Program-made: the position numbers and the translations under genes
Source of the DNA: an uncultured Aquimarina sp.
GTDB taxonomy: Bacteria > Bacteroidota > Bacteroidia > Flavobacteriales > Flavobacteriaceae
Reading direction: 5' to 3'
NCBI GenBank assembly: GCA_947500545.1
Contig: CANMSO010000003.1
Coordinates: 248,001-312,000 of the forward strand
Length of the DNA: 64,000 nt
The notes under the pieces: generated by a model
What the model saw: the letters and a program-made list of their open reading frames with translations, nothing else
What the model was told of the DNA's origin: nothing
Database searches by the model: none
Shown: positions 35,039 to 44,152 of the stretch, piece after piece
Layout of the letters: each line of letters opens with the position of its first letter
Numbering within the stretch: the first letter of the stretch is position 1

Positions 35039-35956
35039 TTAATCTTGCACTATAATGTCCTTACTATCTTTATTATCATACTCAGGCTGGAGAGTAACAT
35101 GATTAATTTTAAACTTTTCGTAAAGTATATCTTCAATAGTATTAAGAATTACACCAAACTCTGAAACCTGAATGTCACTCTCAAAATCGATATGTGCTTC
35201 TAGATGTGTTTCTTCTTCATTAAGTTGCCAAACATGAACATGATGAATGCTTTTTACTTTGGGCAATGCATCTACTACACTTACAATTTCTTTTACTTCA
35301 ATAGTTTCTGGCGTATACAACATTAACACCTTGAATGATTTTTTTAATAAATCATATCCTACAATAATAAGATATATTGCTATCGCGAATGTTAATACGC
35401 TATCTACCCAGAATATCTTATAAAAATGCATTAGTACCCCCCCTATTAATACAGCTACTGATGCCATTAAATCTGTAATAAGATGCAAATATGCAGATCG
35501 CATATTCATATTTACTTGGCTATCTCTATGCAGTAATAACACACTTAATCCATTTCCCAAAATTGCAATACCAGAGAGTATAATCACAATACCTGCGCTA
35601 ATTTTTTGCGGGTTCTGTAGCCGTTCTACTGCTTCAAAAACAAGAATTATCGCAATAATCATGAGTGTTGCAGCATTTATAAATGCCGCCATAATTTCTG
35701 CTCTTTTAAAACCAAAAGTCCTTTTTATAGATGCCTCTCTTTTTGCCAGTCGATTCGCGAAGTAACTTACTATCAAAGAAATTACATCACTAAAATTATG
35801 AAGTGCATCTGATAAAAGCGATAAACTACCAGATACCAAACCACCTATTACCTGGGCAATGGTAATACCAATGTTTAAAAGTATAGAAAATAATAAATTA
35901 CGCCCAGTAAGTTTTTGATGTGAATGTGAGTGATTATGGACGTGATCTTTTGACAT
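35039..35956 (-). CDS. Cation diffusion facilitator (CDF) transporter
   Basis: 305 residues from ATG 35956 (MSKDHVHNHSHSHQ). This start lies 4 bases after the rpiB stop, whereas the open frame to 36025 overlaps rpiB. The His-rich N-terminus is typical of zinc-exporting CDF proteins. Six membrane spans follow; LLSDALHNFSDVISLIVSYFANRLAKR in TM2 and YLHLITDLMASVAVLIGG in TM5 carry the HxxxD/DxxxD metal sites. The cytosolic C-terminal domain includes SIHHVHVWQLNEEETHLEAHIDF. Likely exports Zn2+ or a similar ion in exchange for protons. Confidence 0.9.
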   Translation of the reverse strand: MSKDHVHNHSHSHQKLTGRNLLFSILLNIGITIAQVIGGLVSGSLSLLSDALHNFSDVISLIVSYFANRLAKREASIKRTFGFKRAEIMAAFINAATLMIIAIILVFEAVERLQNPQKISAGIVIILSGIAILGNGLSVLLLHRDSQVNMNMRSAYLHLITDLMASVAVLIGGVLMHFYKIFWVDSVLTFAIAIYLIIVGYDLLKKSFKVLMLYTPETIEVKEIVSVVDALPKVKSIHHVHVWQLNEEETHLEAHIDFESDIQVSEFGVILNTIEDILYEKFKINHVTLQPEYDNKDSKDIIVQD

Positions 35957-35960
35957 ATAA

Positions 35961-36395
35961 TTAAATACACATTGGTATTTTATTAATTCTATTTTGATGT
36001 CTTCCCCCTTCAAATTGCGTAGCAAGAAAAGTTTTTACCATTTCTAGTGCTTGAGGTGATGATGTAAATCTAGCAGGAATACATATAATATTGGCGTTAT
36101 TATGTAATCTTGTAAGTTCTGTTATCTCTTTGGTCCAACAAAGTCCAGCACGAACATTTTTATATTTATTAGCGGTCATTGCAACTCCGTTTCCACTACC
36201 ACAGATTAAAATTCCAAAATCTACTTTTTCAGCGTCTACGTCTTTGGCTACCGGGTGCACAAAATCTGGATAATCTACACTACTTTCCTCATTAGTACCA
36301 TAGTTGTTAATTTCTATTCCTTCAGATTTTAAATATTCGACAATTGCGAACTTATATTCAGTTCCCGCGTGATCATTTCCGATAGCAATTTTCAT
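35961..36395 (-). CDS. rpiB: Ribose 5-phosphate isomerase B
   Basis: 144 residues of the RpiB/LacAB family, interconverting ribose 5-phosphate and ribulose 5-phosphate in the pentose phosphate pathway. Motifs: IAIGNDHAGTEYK at the N-terminus (phosphate and His binding), YPDFVHPVA, and ICGSGNGVAMTANK with the catalytic Cys at about residue 65. Length is typical. First gene of the operon with the CDF and ElaA genes. Confidence 0.93.
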   Translation of the reverse strand: MKIAIGNDHAGTEYKFAIVEYLKSEGIEINNYGTNEESSVDYPDFVHPVAKDVDAEKVDFGILICGSGNGVAMTANKYKNVRAGLCWTKEITELTRLHNNANIICIPARFTSSPQALEMVKTFLATQFEGGRHQNRINKIPMCI

Positions 36396-36955
36396 TTTTA
36401 TATACGTTTTGTTCTTTAAACAAAGATAAATTAATCTAAAAAAGTAATGTCCAAAAAATCAATTATTTAACCTAATGTTACGGCAATGTTAATAACTCCT
36501 GACCTACTTTTAACATTGTATGTGTATAAATAGTTCTTAAAATTCAGGAAGTTTTTTTGGTGGTTTAAATTTTTATTAGAATACAGATAGTTTTGAATGA
36601 AATCAAAATTTTAAACCATCTTTTTTTGGATGACTTTTCAGACAATAAGCAGTTGTTATAAACTACGGTTTTACCGTAAAAATATTAATATTTTAATGTG
36701 TTTATTATCTATTAACAACTGTTAATTAAATTTTACTTTAAGAACGTTTTCAGCTAATTAACATATTAATATCCTGTTCATATGTTGCTGAAAATTTGAC
36801 CTAACTTAAAAAACAAATAATATCTCAAAAAGTTATACCGCTATCCACACTACATTATAATCATCATATTTAATTTTAAATTTTAAAAAAGAAAAATGAT
36901 ATATTAAATATATGTTGAAAACAATAAATTAATTGAATAGAAAATGTAGAATAAT
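36396..36955. other. Long AT-rich intergenic region with one hairpin
   Basis: 560 bases with no convincing ORF on either strand. A hairpin stands out: TGGTTTAAATTTTT from 36561 pairs with AAAATTTTAAACCA (36605-36618) and is followed by TCTTTTTTT (to 36627), like a plus-strand terminator with no gene in front. CTATCCACA (36841-36849) is a one-mismatch DnaA box, but single, so I do not call an origin. Confidence 0.4.
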
Positions 36956-37195
36956 TTATACAATTCTAAGATGAGAATTTGTGTTTAGATCATTTATTAT
37001 TTGAAGTACTTTTTGCTTATCTTTTAAATGAACTTTTAAATTAATACCGCCTAAAGCGTTAGAGTAAAAAGGGAAAACACCAATCATAGTTTCGTTTTCA
37101 AAGAAATAAGAAATAGCTTCTTTATCTAAAAGAAGCTTTAATACGGCATACTCATGTGGATATGTGTATGTTTTTACAGTAACAAAATCTTTCAT
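36956..37195 (-). CDS. DUF2007 family small protein
   Basis: 79 residues of the DUF2007 family (putative prokaryotic signal-transducing, PII-like small proteins): VTVKTYTYPHEYAVLKLLLDKEAISYFFENE, then a conserved GGINLKVHLKD strand. Members bind no known ligand for certain. Cytosolic, probably monocistronic. Confidence 0.8.
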   Translation of the reverse strand: MKDFVTVKTYTYPHEYAVLKLLLDKEAISYFFENETMIGVFPFYSNALGGINLKVHLKDKQKVLQIINDLNTNSHLRIV

Positions 37196-37282
37196 TTAAT
37201 AATTGCCTATGAAGTAGTTTATCTAAATATACGAAATAAGCTATAACAATGAAATTGATTCTTTTATGAAAGAAAGAATACT

Positions 37283-37462
37283 CTAATTTATCTGTGTGAC
37301 TTCTAGATCCAGTTTCTTAGAACTTGGTATGTCTGATTCCTGATGGGTCTCTTGTTTTTGATCTATTGTGTTACTTATGTATACAGTAAAAGAATACACG
37401 CCTAATAAAAATATTAGTACGAAGAAAAGTATGATTTTGTGTATTTTTTTTATTCTGCCCAT
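37283..37462 (-). CDS. Putative 59-residue single-span membrane protein
   Basis: An ATG ORF of 59 codons, ending TAG at 37283-37285. It starts MGRIKKIHK and has one strongly hydrophobic segment (IILFFVLIFLLGVYSFTVYI, residues 10-29), then a hydrophilic tail (DQKQETHQESDIPSSKKL). Positive residues before the span fit a cytoplasmic N-terminus. It sits in a 495-base gap otherwise free of genes, with rnr divergent to it. No homologue recognised; the coding case rests on the start, topology and size. Confidence 0.45.
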   Translation of the reverse strand: MGRIKKIHKIILFFVLIFLLGVYSFTVYISNTIDQKQETHQESDIPSSKKLDLEVTQIN

Positions 37463-37699
37463 ATCTATTGTTACAGTAAACGTAGTAATAGTAATTCTAG
37501 TGTATTAAAATTAAGTAAATTTTAAGAAAAAAGGATAAGTTTGTTAATATTTTTTAATTGTAATCCTCTGATTTACAGATAATGCATTTTACACACCTTA
37601 AACAGTTATACTTTTTTAGGATTACTAAAATTTAAACTTAAAATTACTGATGTTAAAAGATAAGCTGTACTTTTATCAGATATAAAACAATTGATATTA

Positions 37700-39895
37700 A
37701 TGAAAAGAAAGAGTAAAGGAAGAAAAAAATCTCCCAAAATAGAAAATATCACTCAAGGAATACTCAAAATATTAAAATCCGAACCCAATACAAGTTTTAA
37801 TTATAAACAAATAGCTGCAAAATTTGAAGTTAATGATGCAAGTAGTAGAAACCAGATTATTAAGAAATTATCACAACTAGCGGCAAAGAAACAAATAGAG
37901 GAAGTTGATAGAGGTAAGTTTAAAATAGTTGCAAATATAAATACATATACAGGTATTTTAGAGATTACGTCAAAAGGAACTGGATATGTTATTGTAACCG
38001 ATTTGGAAGATGATATTTTTGTTCCAAATAACAATCTAAATAAGGCATTGAATGGAGATGAAGTAGAGGTATATGTTTATCGCAGAAGACGTAGAGGAAA
38101 AAGCGAAGGAGAAATTACTAGGATTATATCACGCAAAAGAACAGAATTTGTGGGTGTTATAGAAATCCAGAAAAATTATGCTTTTGTAAATATGCAGGAT
38201 CCTAAAATGTATACCGATATATTTATTCCTAAAAACAAAATTGGTGATGCACAAGATGGAGATAAAGTGTTGGTTAGACTTGAAGATTGGCCAGAAAGAG
38301 CAGATTCTCCATTTGGTAAAATAATCAATGTTTTAGGTAAACCAGGAGAACATGATACAGAGATTCATTCGATCCTTGCACAATACGGTTTACCTTATGA
38401 ATTCCCAGCTGAAGTTGAAGCATATGCTAATAAATTAGATACCAGTATACAGGAACCAGAAATTAAAAAGCGTAGAGATATGCGAAAGGTTCTAACATTT
38501 ACAATTGATCCAAAAGATGCAAAAGATTTTGATGATGCACTATCTTTTCAAGTACTTGAAAATGGTAATTATGAAATAGGAATTCATATTGCAGATGTAT
38601 CTCATTATGTAAAACCAGGAACGATACTTGATGATGAAGCTTATGAAAGAGCAACATCGGTTTACCTTGTGGATAGAGTAGTACCTATGCTTCCAGAAGT
38701 ATTATCAAATAATGCTTGTTCACTTCGACCAAATGAGGAAAAATATACGTTTTCAGCTGTATTTGAATTAAATAATAAAGCCGAAATTAAAAATCAATGG
38801 TTTGGTAGAACAGTAACATATTCAGATGCTCGTTTTGCATATGAAGAAGCACAACATATCATTGAAACCAAAGGAAATGAAATCCCTGCAGAGATTTCTC
38901 TTACAGGTAAAGCGTATAAAGCTGATCAAAAGATAGCAGATGCTACTCTAAAATTAGATGAATTAGCTAAGATTATGCGCAGTAGAAGAATGAGAGAAGG
39001 AGCTATTTCTTTTGATAAAGTAGAAGTAAAATTTAGTTTAAACGAAAGTAATGAGCCAGTAGGAGTGTTTTTTAAGACTTCTAAGGATGCAAATAAACTT
39101 ATTGAGGAGTTCATGCTGCTTGCTAATAAAAAAGTAGCAGAATTCATCGGAAAACAAAATCCTAAAAAAACATTCATCTATAGAGTGCATGATGAACCAA
39201 ATGACGAAAAACTAGCTGCATTACAAAACATCATAGGTAGATTTGGATATAAACTTGACCTTAGAGATCGTAAGACTACAACCAATTCATTAAATGGATT
39301 ACTTAAAGATGTACAAGGTAAGAAAGAACAGAATTTGGTGGATACCCTTGCTATACGTAGTATGAGTAAAGCCGAATATACTACTCATAATATTGGTCAT
39401 TATGGATTAGCATTTGATCATTATTCTCATTTTACCTCCCCTATTAGGAGATATCCAGATGTTATGGCACACCGTTTGCTGCAACATTATTTGGATAATG
39501 GTAAATCTGCCTCAGAAGAAGAATATGAAGAAAAATGTAACCATAGCAGTAGCATGGAGAATCTAGCAGCTAGCGCAGAAAGAGATTCTATTAAGTTTAT
39601 GCAAATCAAATTCATGAAGGACCATGAAGATGAACAATTTTTAGGAGTAATATCTGGGGTTACAGAATGGGGAATTTATGTAGAGATTATAAGCAATAAG
39701 TGTGAAGGCATGGTGCGTCTTAAGGATATTAGTGATGACCATTATGTTTTTGATCAGGAAGAATATGCAGTAGTAGGTCAAAATTCGAAAAAGACGTATC
39801 AATTAGGTGATGAAGTAATTGTAAAAGTTAAAAATGCAGATCTTGTAAAAAGACACTTAGATTTTACCTTGTTAGGAAGTAAGGAAGAAATGTAA
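37700..39895 (+). CDS. rnr: Ribonuclease R
   Basis: 731 residues from ATG 37700; the open frame begins 9 bases earlier at TTG. RNase R is a processive 3'-5' exoribonuclease of the RNB/RNase II family. Order: N-terminal winged helix (NTSFNYKQIAAKFEVND), cold-shock domains (about 75-220), RNB catalytic domain with TIDPKDAKDFDDALSF (acidic Mg-binding cluster) and HYSHFTSPIRRYPDVMAHRLLQHYL, then a C-terminal S1 domain (FLGVISGVTEWGIYVEI). It lacks the long basic tail of the E. coli enzyme. Confidence 0.95.
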   Translation: MKRKSKGRKKSPKIENITQGILKILKSEPNTSFNYKQIAAKFEVNDASSRNQIIKKLSQLAAKKQIEEVDRGKFKIVANINTYTGILEITSKGTGYVIVTDLEDDIFVPNNNLNKALNGDEVEVYVYRRRRRGKSEGEITRIISRKRTEFVGVIEIQKNYAFVNMQDPKMYTDIFIPKNKIGDAQDGDKVLVRLEDWPERADSPFGKIINVLGKPGEHDTEIHSILAQYGLPYEFPAEVEAYANKLDTSIQEPEIKKRRDMRKVLTFTIDPKDAKDFDDALSFQVLENGNYEIGIHIADVSHYVKPGTILDDEAYERATSVYLVDRVVPMLPEVLSNNACSLRPNEEKYTFSAVFELNNKAEIKNQWFGRTVTYSDARFAYEEAQHIIETKGNEIPAEISLTGKAYKADQKIADATLKLDELAKIMRSRRMREGAISFDKVEVKFSLNESNEPVGVFFKTSKDANKLIEEFMLLANKKVAEFIGKQNPKKTFIYRVHDEPNDEKLAALQNIIGRFGYKLDLRDRKTTTNSLNGLLKDVQGKKEQNLVDTLAIRSMSKAEYTTHNIGHYGLAFDHYSHFTSPIRRYPDVMAHRLLQHYLDNGKSASEEEYEEKCNHSSSMENLAASAERDSIKFMQIKFMKDHEDEQFLGVISGVTEWGIYVEIISNKCEGMVRLKDISDDHYVFDQEEYAVVGQNSKKTYQLGDEVIVKVKNADLVKRHLDFTLLGSKEEM

Positions 39896-39958
39896 TTATT
39901 CCATTTAAGTGTCGTTCATTATAAGGTACAACAGAATATAAATCTTAAAATTAGGGCG

Positions 39959-40633
39959 ATGAAAAAAATGGTATTTCTTTTTTTTGTGTGTATAACAACA
40001 CTAGGACAAGCACAAGATGTTATTACTAAAAATGTTAGTGATTTTAATGAGTTAAAAGTATTTAATAAGATACAAGTAACATTAATTCAAGGTGACGAGA
40101 ATAAAGTAGAGATTACAGGAATTAAAAGAAGAGAGGTAAATGTAAGAGAGAATAATGGTCTTCTTAAAATAAGTATGGATTTGGATAATATTTGGGATAA
40201 TAACAATACAAAAGTAGTAGTGTATTATACTGAAATTAGCAAAATTGATGCAAATGAAGGTTCTAGGGTCGAAGCTGAAGATATTATTAAAGGAAAATCT
40301 TTAGACATTAGAGTTCAGGAAGGAGCAAGTATAGTTGCAAAGATAGAAGCAGAACATTTATATAGTAAAGCAATTACTGGTGGTGAAATTGAGTTAAAAG
40401 GCAAAGTAAAAGAACAGGAGGTAATTGTTAATTCTGGAGGCCAATATTATGCTAGTAATCTGCAAACAAAGGATACTCAAGTCAGAATTAGTGCTGGTGG
40501 AACTGCTGAAGTTAATGCTAAAAACTATATTAAAGCCAATACAAATGCCGGTGGAACGATAAGAATTTTTGGAAATCCAAAAGAAATGGATACCCAAAAA
40601 CTTTTAGGTGGAAAAATTATTGAAGTAAACTAA
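39959..40633 (+). CDS. GIN/DUF2807 domain secreted protein
   Basis: 224 residues with a signal peptide (MKKMVFLFFVCITTLGQAQ). The rest is a DUF2807 (GIN-type, putative auto-transporter adhesin head) beta-helix: FNELKVFNKIQVTLIQGDENKVEI, IDANEGSRVEAED, LDIRVQEGASIVAKIEA, VRISAGGTAEVNAKNYIKANTNAGGTIRIFG, with the repeated G-G or G-S turns of stacked strands. It should be extracytoplasmic; the role is unknown. It comes 63 bases after rnr and 39 bases before LysE. Confidence 0.82.
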   Translation: MKKMVFLFFVCITTLGQAQDVITKNVSDFNELKVFNKIQVTLIQGDENKVEITGIKRREVNVRENNGLLKISMDLDNIWDNNNTKVVVYYTEISKIDANEGSRVEAEDIIKGKSLDIRVQEGASIVAKIEAEHLYSKAITGGEIELKGKVKEQEVIVNSGGQYYASNLQTKDTQVRISAGGTAEVNAKNYIKANTNAGGTIRIFGNPKEMDTQKLLGGKIIEVN

Positions 40634-40651
40634 GTAGTTTTTTTAACTTTG
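40619..40651 (+). promoter_or_regulatory. Candidate promoter for the LysE gene
   Basis: ATTG at 40619-40622, 21 bases, TAACTTTG at 40644-40651. The ATG of the LysE gene follows 21 bases later. The -33 part overlaps the end of the GIN gene. Confidence 0.6.
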
Positions 40652-40672
40652 TAAGAAAGACTCGCAAATCAC

Positions 40673-41368
40673 ATGCTTCAAGATGCTCAAGCTGCTATAC
40701 CCTTAGGTTTTCTATTAGCCTTTCTAATTGGACCTGTATTTTTTGTATTGTTAGAAACAGCGGCAATAAAAGGATTTAGAGCAGCACTAGCTGTTGATCT
40801 AGGTGTTATTTTTGCGGATATAGTATTCATCTTTATTGCATATTTCAGTACTAATCAGATTTTAGAAAAAATAAAAGACGATCCTGCGTTATTTATTTTT
40901 GGAGGCATGCTTTTAGCCACTTACGGGGCTATTTCATTTATTCAGGAGCGAAAGAACTATAACAAACTTCGAGATACTTCTGTAGAAATTATCAATAAAC
41001 ATAATTATGCGATGCTCTTTGTAAAGGGATTTTTGCTAAACTTTATAAACATTGGGGTATTAGGTTTTTGGCTAAGTATTGTTATTGTGATAGGACCACA
41101 ATTAGATATGAACACCAATAGAATCGTATACTTTTTTAGTGTTGTTTTAGGTACCTATCTCTTTGTAGACATCTTTAAAATGTTATTGGCTAAAAGGCTT
41201 AAAAGAAAATTAACTCCAAAAAGAACATACATCATCAAAAGAATAATAAGTATTATGATGGCTGTGTTTGGTGTTTTTTTGATTCTTAAAGGAGTAATAC
41301 CTGATACTATGGAAAAAAAGATTCAGGATAGGATAGAAAAGATAAAGCCAGAATCAAGATTTAAATAA
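40673..41368 (+). CDS. LysE family translocator
   Basis: 231 residues with about six membrane spans, in the LysE/RhtB amino-acid exporter family. N-terminal ALPLGFLLAFLIGPVFFVLLETA-like segment (the actual text is AAIPLGFLLAFLIGPVFFVLL), which carries the G-x-x-x-G-P signature, and a later NFINIGVLGFWLSIVIVIG span. The exported substrate is not known. A strong bidirectional terminator separates it from the convergent tRNA-Cys gene. Confidence 0.85.
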   Translation: MLQDAQAAIPLGFLLAFLIGPVFFVLLETAAIKGFRAALAVDLGVIFADIVFIFIAYFSTNQILEKIKDDPALFIFGGMLLATYGAISFIQERKNYNKLRDTSVEIINKHNYAMLFVKGFLLNFINIGVLGFWLSIVIVIGPQLDMNTNRIVYFFSVVLGTYLFVDIFKMLLAKRLKRKLTPKRTYIIKRIISIMMAVFGVFLILKGVIPDTMEKKIQDRIEKIKPESRFK

Positions 41369-41400
41369 AAAAATCCTGTAAGAAATTACAGGATTTTTTT
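41367..41400. terminator. Bidirectional terminator between lysE and tRNA-Cys
   Basis: Stem with core AATCCTGTAA pairing with TTACAGGATT, GAAA loop, flanked by A and T runs (41367-41400). It serves the LysE gene and the tRNA-Cys gene, which converge. Confidence 0.85.
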
Positions 41401-41401
41401 G

Positions 41402-41472
41402 AGGTGTCGAGCGGATTCGAACCGCTGTAGATGGTGTTGCAGACCACTGCCTAGCCACTCGGCCACGACACC
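41402..41472 (-). tRNA. tRNA-Cys (GCA)
   Basis: A 71-base cloverleaf on the minus strand. Acceptor stem GGTGTCG (5' at 41472) pairs with CGACACC (41409-41403); discriminator U at 41402. The anticodon loop CTGCAAC gives anticodon GCA. The T loop reads GGTTCGAATCC. The 3' CCA is not encoded. A TACATTTG box lies 18 bases upstream. Confidence 0.95.
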
Positions 41473-41490
41473 GGATTTTTGGTTGGTTGG

Positions 41491-41498
41491 CAAATGTA
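41491..41498 (-). promoter_or_regulatory. -7 box of the tRNA-Cys gene
   Basis: TACATTTG on the minus strand matches TAnnTTTG. The mature tRNA starts 18 bases downstream. No clear -33 TTTG at 19-21 bases. Confidence 0.5.
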
Positions 41499-41569
41499 AA
41501 AAAATTTTATCATTTATGAAGTAATGATTTTACATTTAAACCAGATTCTATAGTATTAATAGTACAAAG

Positions 41570-41926
41570 TTAACGTTTTTTAATTCGAGTTATCGTTACC
41601 ATTTCTACATTTCCACCAATAGGTGGGTTTATTTTTGAAACATCAACACTAGCTTTATGCACCAAAGGTAGCTCATCTAGTATTCTTTTTAAAATACGTT
41701 CTGCTGCATGTTCTAATAATTTAGAGCGAATAGCCATTTCTTCCTTTACAATAAGATTAAGATGAACGTAATCAACTGTATCTGCTAAACGATCAGATAG
41801 TGCAGAGCTAGATAAATCAGCTTTAATTTTAAGATCTACTCTATAATCTGAGCCTATTTTTTTTTCTTCAACAAGGCATCCATGATAGGCATAAACCTTA
41901 ATGTTTTTCAGCTTAATAAGTCCCAC
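41570..41926 (-). CDS. folB: Dihydroneopterin aldolase
   Basis: 118 residues of the FolB family, which cleave 7,8-dihydroneopterin in folate synthesis. Motifs: IKVYAYHGCLVEEKKIGSDYRVDL near the N-terminus (substrate pocket with Tyr and conserved Glu), TVDYVHLNLIVKEEMAI, LLEHAAERIL and VSKINPPIGGNVEMVTI. The start is GTG at 41926; no in-frame ATG lies upstream. TACCTTTA just before it is a weak -7 candidate. Confidence 0.9.
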   Translation of the reverse strand: MGLIKLKNIKVYAYHGCLVEEKKIGSDYRVDLKIKADLSSSALSDRLADTVDYVHLNLIVKEEMAIRSKLLEHAAERILKRILDELPLVHKASVDVSKINPPIGGNVEMVTITRIKKR

Positions 41927-42062
41927 AGAATTTTTTGGTAAAGGTAAAATAATCTTTGTTAATACAATACGGGAGAACCCCCCTTTTTTTAATAGCTATA
42001 AAAAGAATTATGGATTGCTTTGCAAGATTAGAAATTTAGTAGTTTTGTACCAGATTTTAATT

Positions 42063-44108
42063 ATGATGACAGAAGAAAAGAAATCGCTCAATTTTATTGA
42101 GCATATCATAGAGGAAGACTTAACAAATGGAATGAATCCTAATCATTTACGTTTTCGTTTTCCGCCAGAACCTAATGGATATTTACACATTGGGCATACC
42201 AAAGCAATTGGTATTAGTTTTGGTCTTGGTCTTAGATACAATGCACCAGTAAACCTTCGTTTTGATGATACTAATCCAGCCAAAGAAGAGCAGGAATATG
42301 TAGATGCTATCAAAGAAGATATTTCTTGGTTAGGATATGAGTGGGATCAGGAATGTTATTCTTCTGATTATTTTCAGCAACTATACGATTGGACTGTACA
42401 ATTAATCAAGGATGGAAAAGCCTATGTAGATTCACAATCTGCCGAAACGATTGCAGAACAAAAAGGAACAACTACAGAGCCAGGAACTAATAGCCCATAT
42501 AGGGATCGTTCTGTTGAAGAGAATCTTGAGCTATTTCAGAAGATGAAAGATGGCAAATTTGATGAAGGAAAACACGTAGTTCGTGCCAAAATAGATATGG
42601 CAGATCCTAATATGTTAATGCGTGACCCTTTGATGTATAGAATTTTAAAGAAATCACATCACAGAACAGGAGATGATTGGTGTATTTATCCAATGTATGA
42701 TTGGACACATGGCGAGAGCGATTATATAGAAAGCATATCTCATTCTCTATGCTCTCTAGAGTTTAAACCTCATAGAAAGCTGTATGATTGGTTTTTGGAT
42801 CAAGTATATGATAAAAATATCAGACCAAAACAAAGAGAATTTGCACGCCTTAACCTAAGTTATACTATCATGAGTAAACGCAAGTTACTCAAGTTAGTTC
42901 AAGAAGGAATTGTATCGGGGTGGGACGACCCAAGAATGCCAACTATTTCTGGATTAAGAAGACGGGGATATACTCCTGCATCAATACGCAAATTTGTTGA
43001 AACCGTAGGGGTAGCTAAACGTGAAAATGTAATAGATGTATCTTTATTAGAATTTTGCGTACGCGAGGATCTTAACAAAACTGCGTCTAGAGTTATGGGT
43101 GTTTTGGACCCTATTAAACTTGTGATTACAAACTACCCAGAAGGAGAGGAAGAGTGGTTAGCTGCAGAAAATAATCCTGAGGATGATACCGCTGGATCAA
43201 GAGAGATACCTTTTTCTGGTGAATTATACATCGAAAGAGAAGACTTTAAAGAAGAAGCGGGAAGAAAGTTCTTTAGGTTAACTATAGGCAAGGAGGTACG
43301 TCTTAAAAATGCATATATCATCAAAGGAGAAAGTGTTGTAAAGGACAATGATGGAAATATTACTGAAATTCACTGTACATACGATCCTAAAAGTAAGTCG
43401 GGTAGTGGTACAGAAGAATCAAAGCGTAACGTAAAAGGTACTTTGCATTGGGTATCAATAAAACATGCGATTCCAGCAGAAGTAAGGATTTATGATCGGC
43501 TATTTAATGACGAAGCTCCTGATGGGCATAAGGAAAAAGACTTCATGGATTTTATAAACCCTAATTCTCTTAAGGTAATTACGGGATATGTTGAGCCAAG
43601 CCTTACAAATACGAAACAATTAGATCAATTTCAGTTTCAAAGACTTGGATATTTTAATGTAGATATCGATAGTAAGCCTGAAGCATTGGTATTTAATAAA
43701 ACTGTTGGTTTACGTGACACATGGGCCAAAGTTAAGCCTGTTACGAAGCAGCAAAATGCACCTAAACAACCACAAAATAGGTCAAATGAGGCATCTCCTA
43801 TCGACGAAATAAAAAGAGCGGGAAAGAAGTATACTAATTTGCCTGATGAGAAAAGAGAAGCTTTAAAAAAGAAAATTCAGGAAGCTGCAAAGAATGTTGC
43901 CATTGACGAGCTGGAACCATTGTATGGTACAGCAGTTAAAAAGGCGGGAACACGCATAGCTACAATGATAGCATTAGATGTTATTCTTGAAAGTAATAGT
44001 TTAGAACCAAATCAATTAGCAAAAGATTTTATTGCAATTGGTTTAGAAGATAAGAATGAATTACTACAAACAGAAGCTAAGAAGATTGCTTCAAAATATA
44101 GTGTATAA
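42063..44108 (+). CDS. glnS: Glutaminyl-tRNA synthetase with C-terminal extension
   Basis: 681 residues from ATG 42063 (MMTEEKK); the open frame to 41901 is noise across the folB start. Class I synthetase charging tRNA-Gln. HIGH motif in PPEPNGYLHIGHTKAIG (about 38-55), KMSKS-like motif in YTIMSKRKLLKLV (about 270), and a two-part C-terminal anticodon-binding barrel (about 340-555). E. coli GlnRS ends there at about 554 residues. Here about 115 further residues follow a Gln/Asn-rich linker (TKQQNAPKQPQNRSNEAS): a helical, Lys-rich domain. Some bacterial GlnRS carry a YqeY-like tail; I could not confirm that match. Confidence 0.94.
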   Translation: MMTEEKKSLNFIEHIIEEDLTNGMNPNHLRFRFPPEPNGYLHIGHTKAIGISFGLGLRYNAPVNLRFDDTNPAKEEQEYVDAIKEDISWLGYEWDQECYSSDYFQQLYDWTVQLIKDGKAYVDSQSAETIAEQKGTTTEPGTNSPYRDRSVEENLELFQKMKDGKFDEGKHVVRAKIDMADPNMLMRDPLMYRILKKSHHRTGDDWCIYPMYDWTHGESDYIESISHSLCSLEFKPHRKLYDWFLDQVYDKNIRPKQREFARLNLSYTIMSKRKLLKLVQEGIVSGWDDPRMPTISGLRRRGYTPASIRKFVETVGVAKRENVIDVSLLEFCVREDLNKTASRVMGVLDPIKLVITNYPEGEEEWLAAENNPEDDTAGSREIPFSGELYIEREDFKEEAGRKFFRLTIGKEVRLKNAYIIKGESVVKDNDGNITEIHCTYDPKSKSGSGTEESKRNVKGTLHWVSIKHAIPAEVRIYDRLFNDEAPDGHKEKDFMDFINPNSLKVITGYVEPSLTNTKQLDQFQFQRLGYFNVDIDSKPEALVFNKTVGLRDTWAKVKPVTKQQNAPKQPQNRSNEASPIDEIKRAGKKYTNLPDEKREALKKKIQEAAKNVAIDELEPLYGTAVKKAGTRIATMIALDVILESNSLEPNQLAKDFIAIGLEDKNELLQTEAKKIASKYSV

Positions 44109-44113
44109 AAAGG

Positions 44114-44150
44114 AAGCCCCAAAGACATTCAATTCTTTGGGGCTTATCTT
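44114..44150. terminator. Bidirectional terminator
   Basis: AAGCCCCAAAGA (44114-44125), loop of 8, TCTTTGGGGCTT (44134-44145). It lies between glnS and the convergent secreted-protein gene. Confidence 0.8.
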
Positions 44151-44152
44151 TA

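Noticed and set aside
35957..36025. Longer N-terminus for the CDF transporter
   Set aside because: It overlaps rpiB; the later ATG starts 4 bases after the rpiB stop and gives the typical His-rich start.
36841..36849. Possible replication origin (CTATCCACA, one mismatch to a DnaA box)
   Set aside because: Only one site, no cluster of DnaA boxes, no dnaA or dnaN nearby.
41901..42062. 54-codon N-terminal extension of GlnRS
   Set aside because: It overlaps the folB start on the other strand and is not similar to GlnRS; the domain starts just after ATG 42063.
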